From Clusia tigrina (taxonomy: Eukaryota > Arthropoda > Insecta > Diptera > Clusiidae), in the NCBI GenBank assembly GCA_920105625.2, contig OV050033.1, forward strand, positions 107,841,700-107,905,699: 64,000 nucleotides of DNA, read 5' to 3'. Below are positions 63,601-64,000 of the stretch, in pieces (within the stretch, counting starts at the first letter, position 1; each line of letters begins with the position of its first letter). The translations under genes were made by a program, and so were the position numbers. A model generated the notes under the pieces. It had not been told where the DNA came from. It made no database searches and was given only the letters and a program-made list of their open reading frames with translations.

Positions 63601-64000
63601 CAAATGCTTGTAACTTTTTACTGGAGCGTCATAAAACCTTGAAATTTTGTAACAATAAAGTACTCGAGCCTCAAGCACTGATAAAACTTCAAATAGCCCC
63701 AACTTCTATACGGTACGTCCTACACCTTTCAAAGTTTGCAACATACAAATGCTTCTAACTTTTTACTGGAGCGTCATAAAACCTTGAAATTTTTTTTACC
63801 AATAAAGTATTGGAGCCTCTTGTCAATTTAAGCTATCGCTCAAAGCTATGCTGCCCTTGAGTCCCAAATCAAACACTGATAAAACTTCAAATGGCCCCAA
63901 ATTATATACAGTACGTCCTACACCTATCAAAATTTGCAACATACAAATGCTTGTAACTTTATACTGGAGCGTCATAAGACCTTGAAATTTTGTAACAATA
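54631..64000 (+). repeat. Satellite array, right end of the window with rearranged higher-order units
   Basis: A cassette marked by AAGCGATGCC, ACTGTAGCGTC, CTTGCTTAAGC and GCTGTCCTTGAG recurs with ACTGTAGCG at about 54792, 55913, 57229, 59522 and 61036. Spacings of 1121, 1316, 2293 and 1514 bp show unequal exchange among related units. Segments of about 53.3-54.5 kb recur near 58.05-59.3 and 62.25-63.3 kb. The last 700 bp is more irregular, with a fused short monomer at 63310 (CATTCAAAGCTTGAG) and a T-run variant at 63791. The array continues past the window. Confidence 0.9.

Noticed and set aside
7770..64000. Regular repeats that might suggest a CRISPR array.
   Set aside because: Units are 145-253 bp, contiguous and without unique spacers. 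The context is eukaryotic satellite DNA.

Overview
The window is eukaryotic repetitive DNA with no recognisable host gene. Two components explain nearly all of it. The first is a head-to-tail satellite array with a basic monomer of about 196 bp; it fills 1-561 and 7765-64000 and runs off both ends. The second is one LTR retrotransposon of the BEL/Pao class, inserted at 562-7764 on the minus strand. A BEL/Pao element, an animal-type tRNA-Tyr primer site, CATA-type microsatellites and a long AT-rich satellite with higher-order structure suggest an insect, most likely a dipteran such as a Drosophila. The species is an inference, and I do not recognise the satellite by name.

Retrotransposon, read in its own sense (right to left): 5' LTR 7764-7162; primer binding site for tRNA-Tyr 7160-7144; a leader of about 1.86 kb holding a two-copy degenerate duplication, a nested palindrome and an array of 11 palindrome-bearing minisatellite units; a broken gag 5285-4237; a remnant of the A17-type protease about 4105-3812; a broken reverse transcriptase about 3811-2925; integrase with its zinc-binding, DDE and C-terminal parts about 2937-1218; and the 3' LTR 1164-562. 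A 5-bp target duplication (AAAGT) flanks it. There is no env. The two 603-bp LTRs look identical base for base, which points to a recent insertion. Yet the interior carries several stop codons, several frameshifts, a reverse transcriptase active-site substitution and three apparent large deletions (gag core, protease active-site half, reverse transcriptase C-terminus plus RNase H). The simplest reading is a defective, non-autonomous element that was copied recently by proteins supplied in trans.

Satellite: the monomer carries regularly spaced CTCGAG (XhoI) and AGTACT (ScaI) sites. Variants include a 253-bp expanded unit beside the insertion, a 145-bp unit lacking 51 bp, units lacking about 30 bp, and a 28-bp partial duplication. 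These variants act as tags that reveal nested tandem and dispersed amplification. Examples are a 2.63-kb tandem pair (about 12.9-18.1 kb), 1.2/1.4-kb higher-order units (about 21.1-24.4 kb), 1.37/2.35/2.94-kb repeats (about 31-38 kb), and a 5.4-kb nearly identical tandem pair (about 43.7-54.6 kb). Local subfamilies dominate different stretches. Short open frames of 61-83 codons recur at monomer spacing, but they are by-products of the satellite and not genes.

I see no new enzymatic system. The points most worth a second look are the recent mobility of a badly damaged BEL element, its leader array of palindromes (architecturally like an insulator), and its nested palindrome (architecturally like an RNA dimerisation signal).
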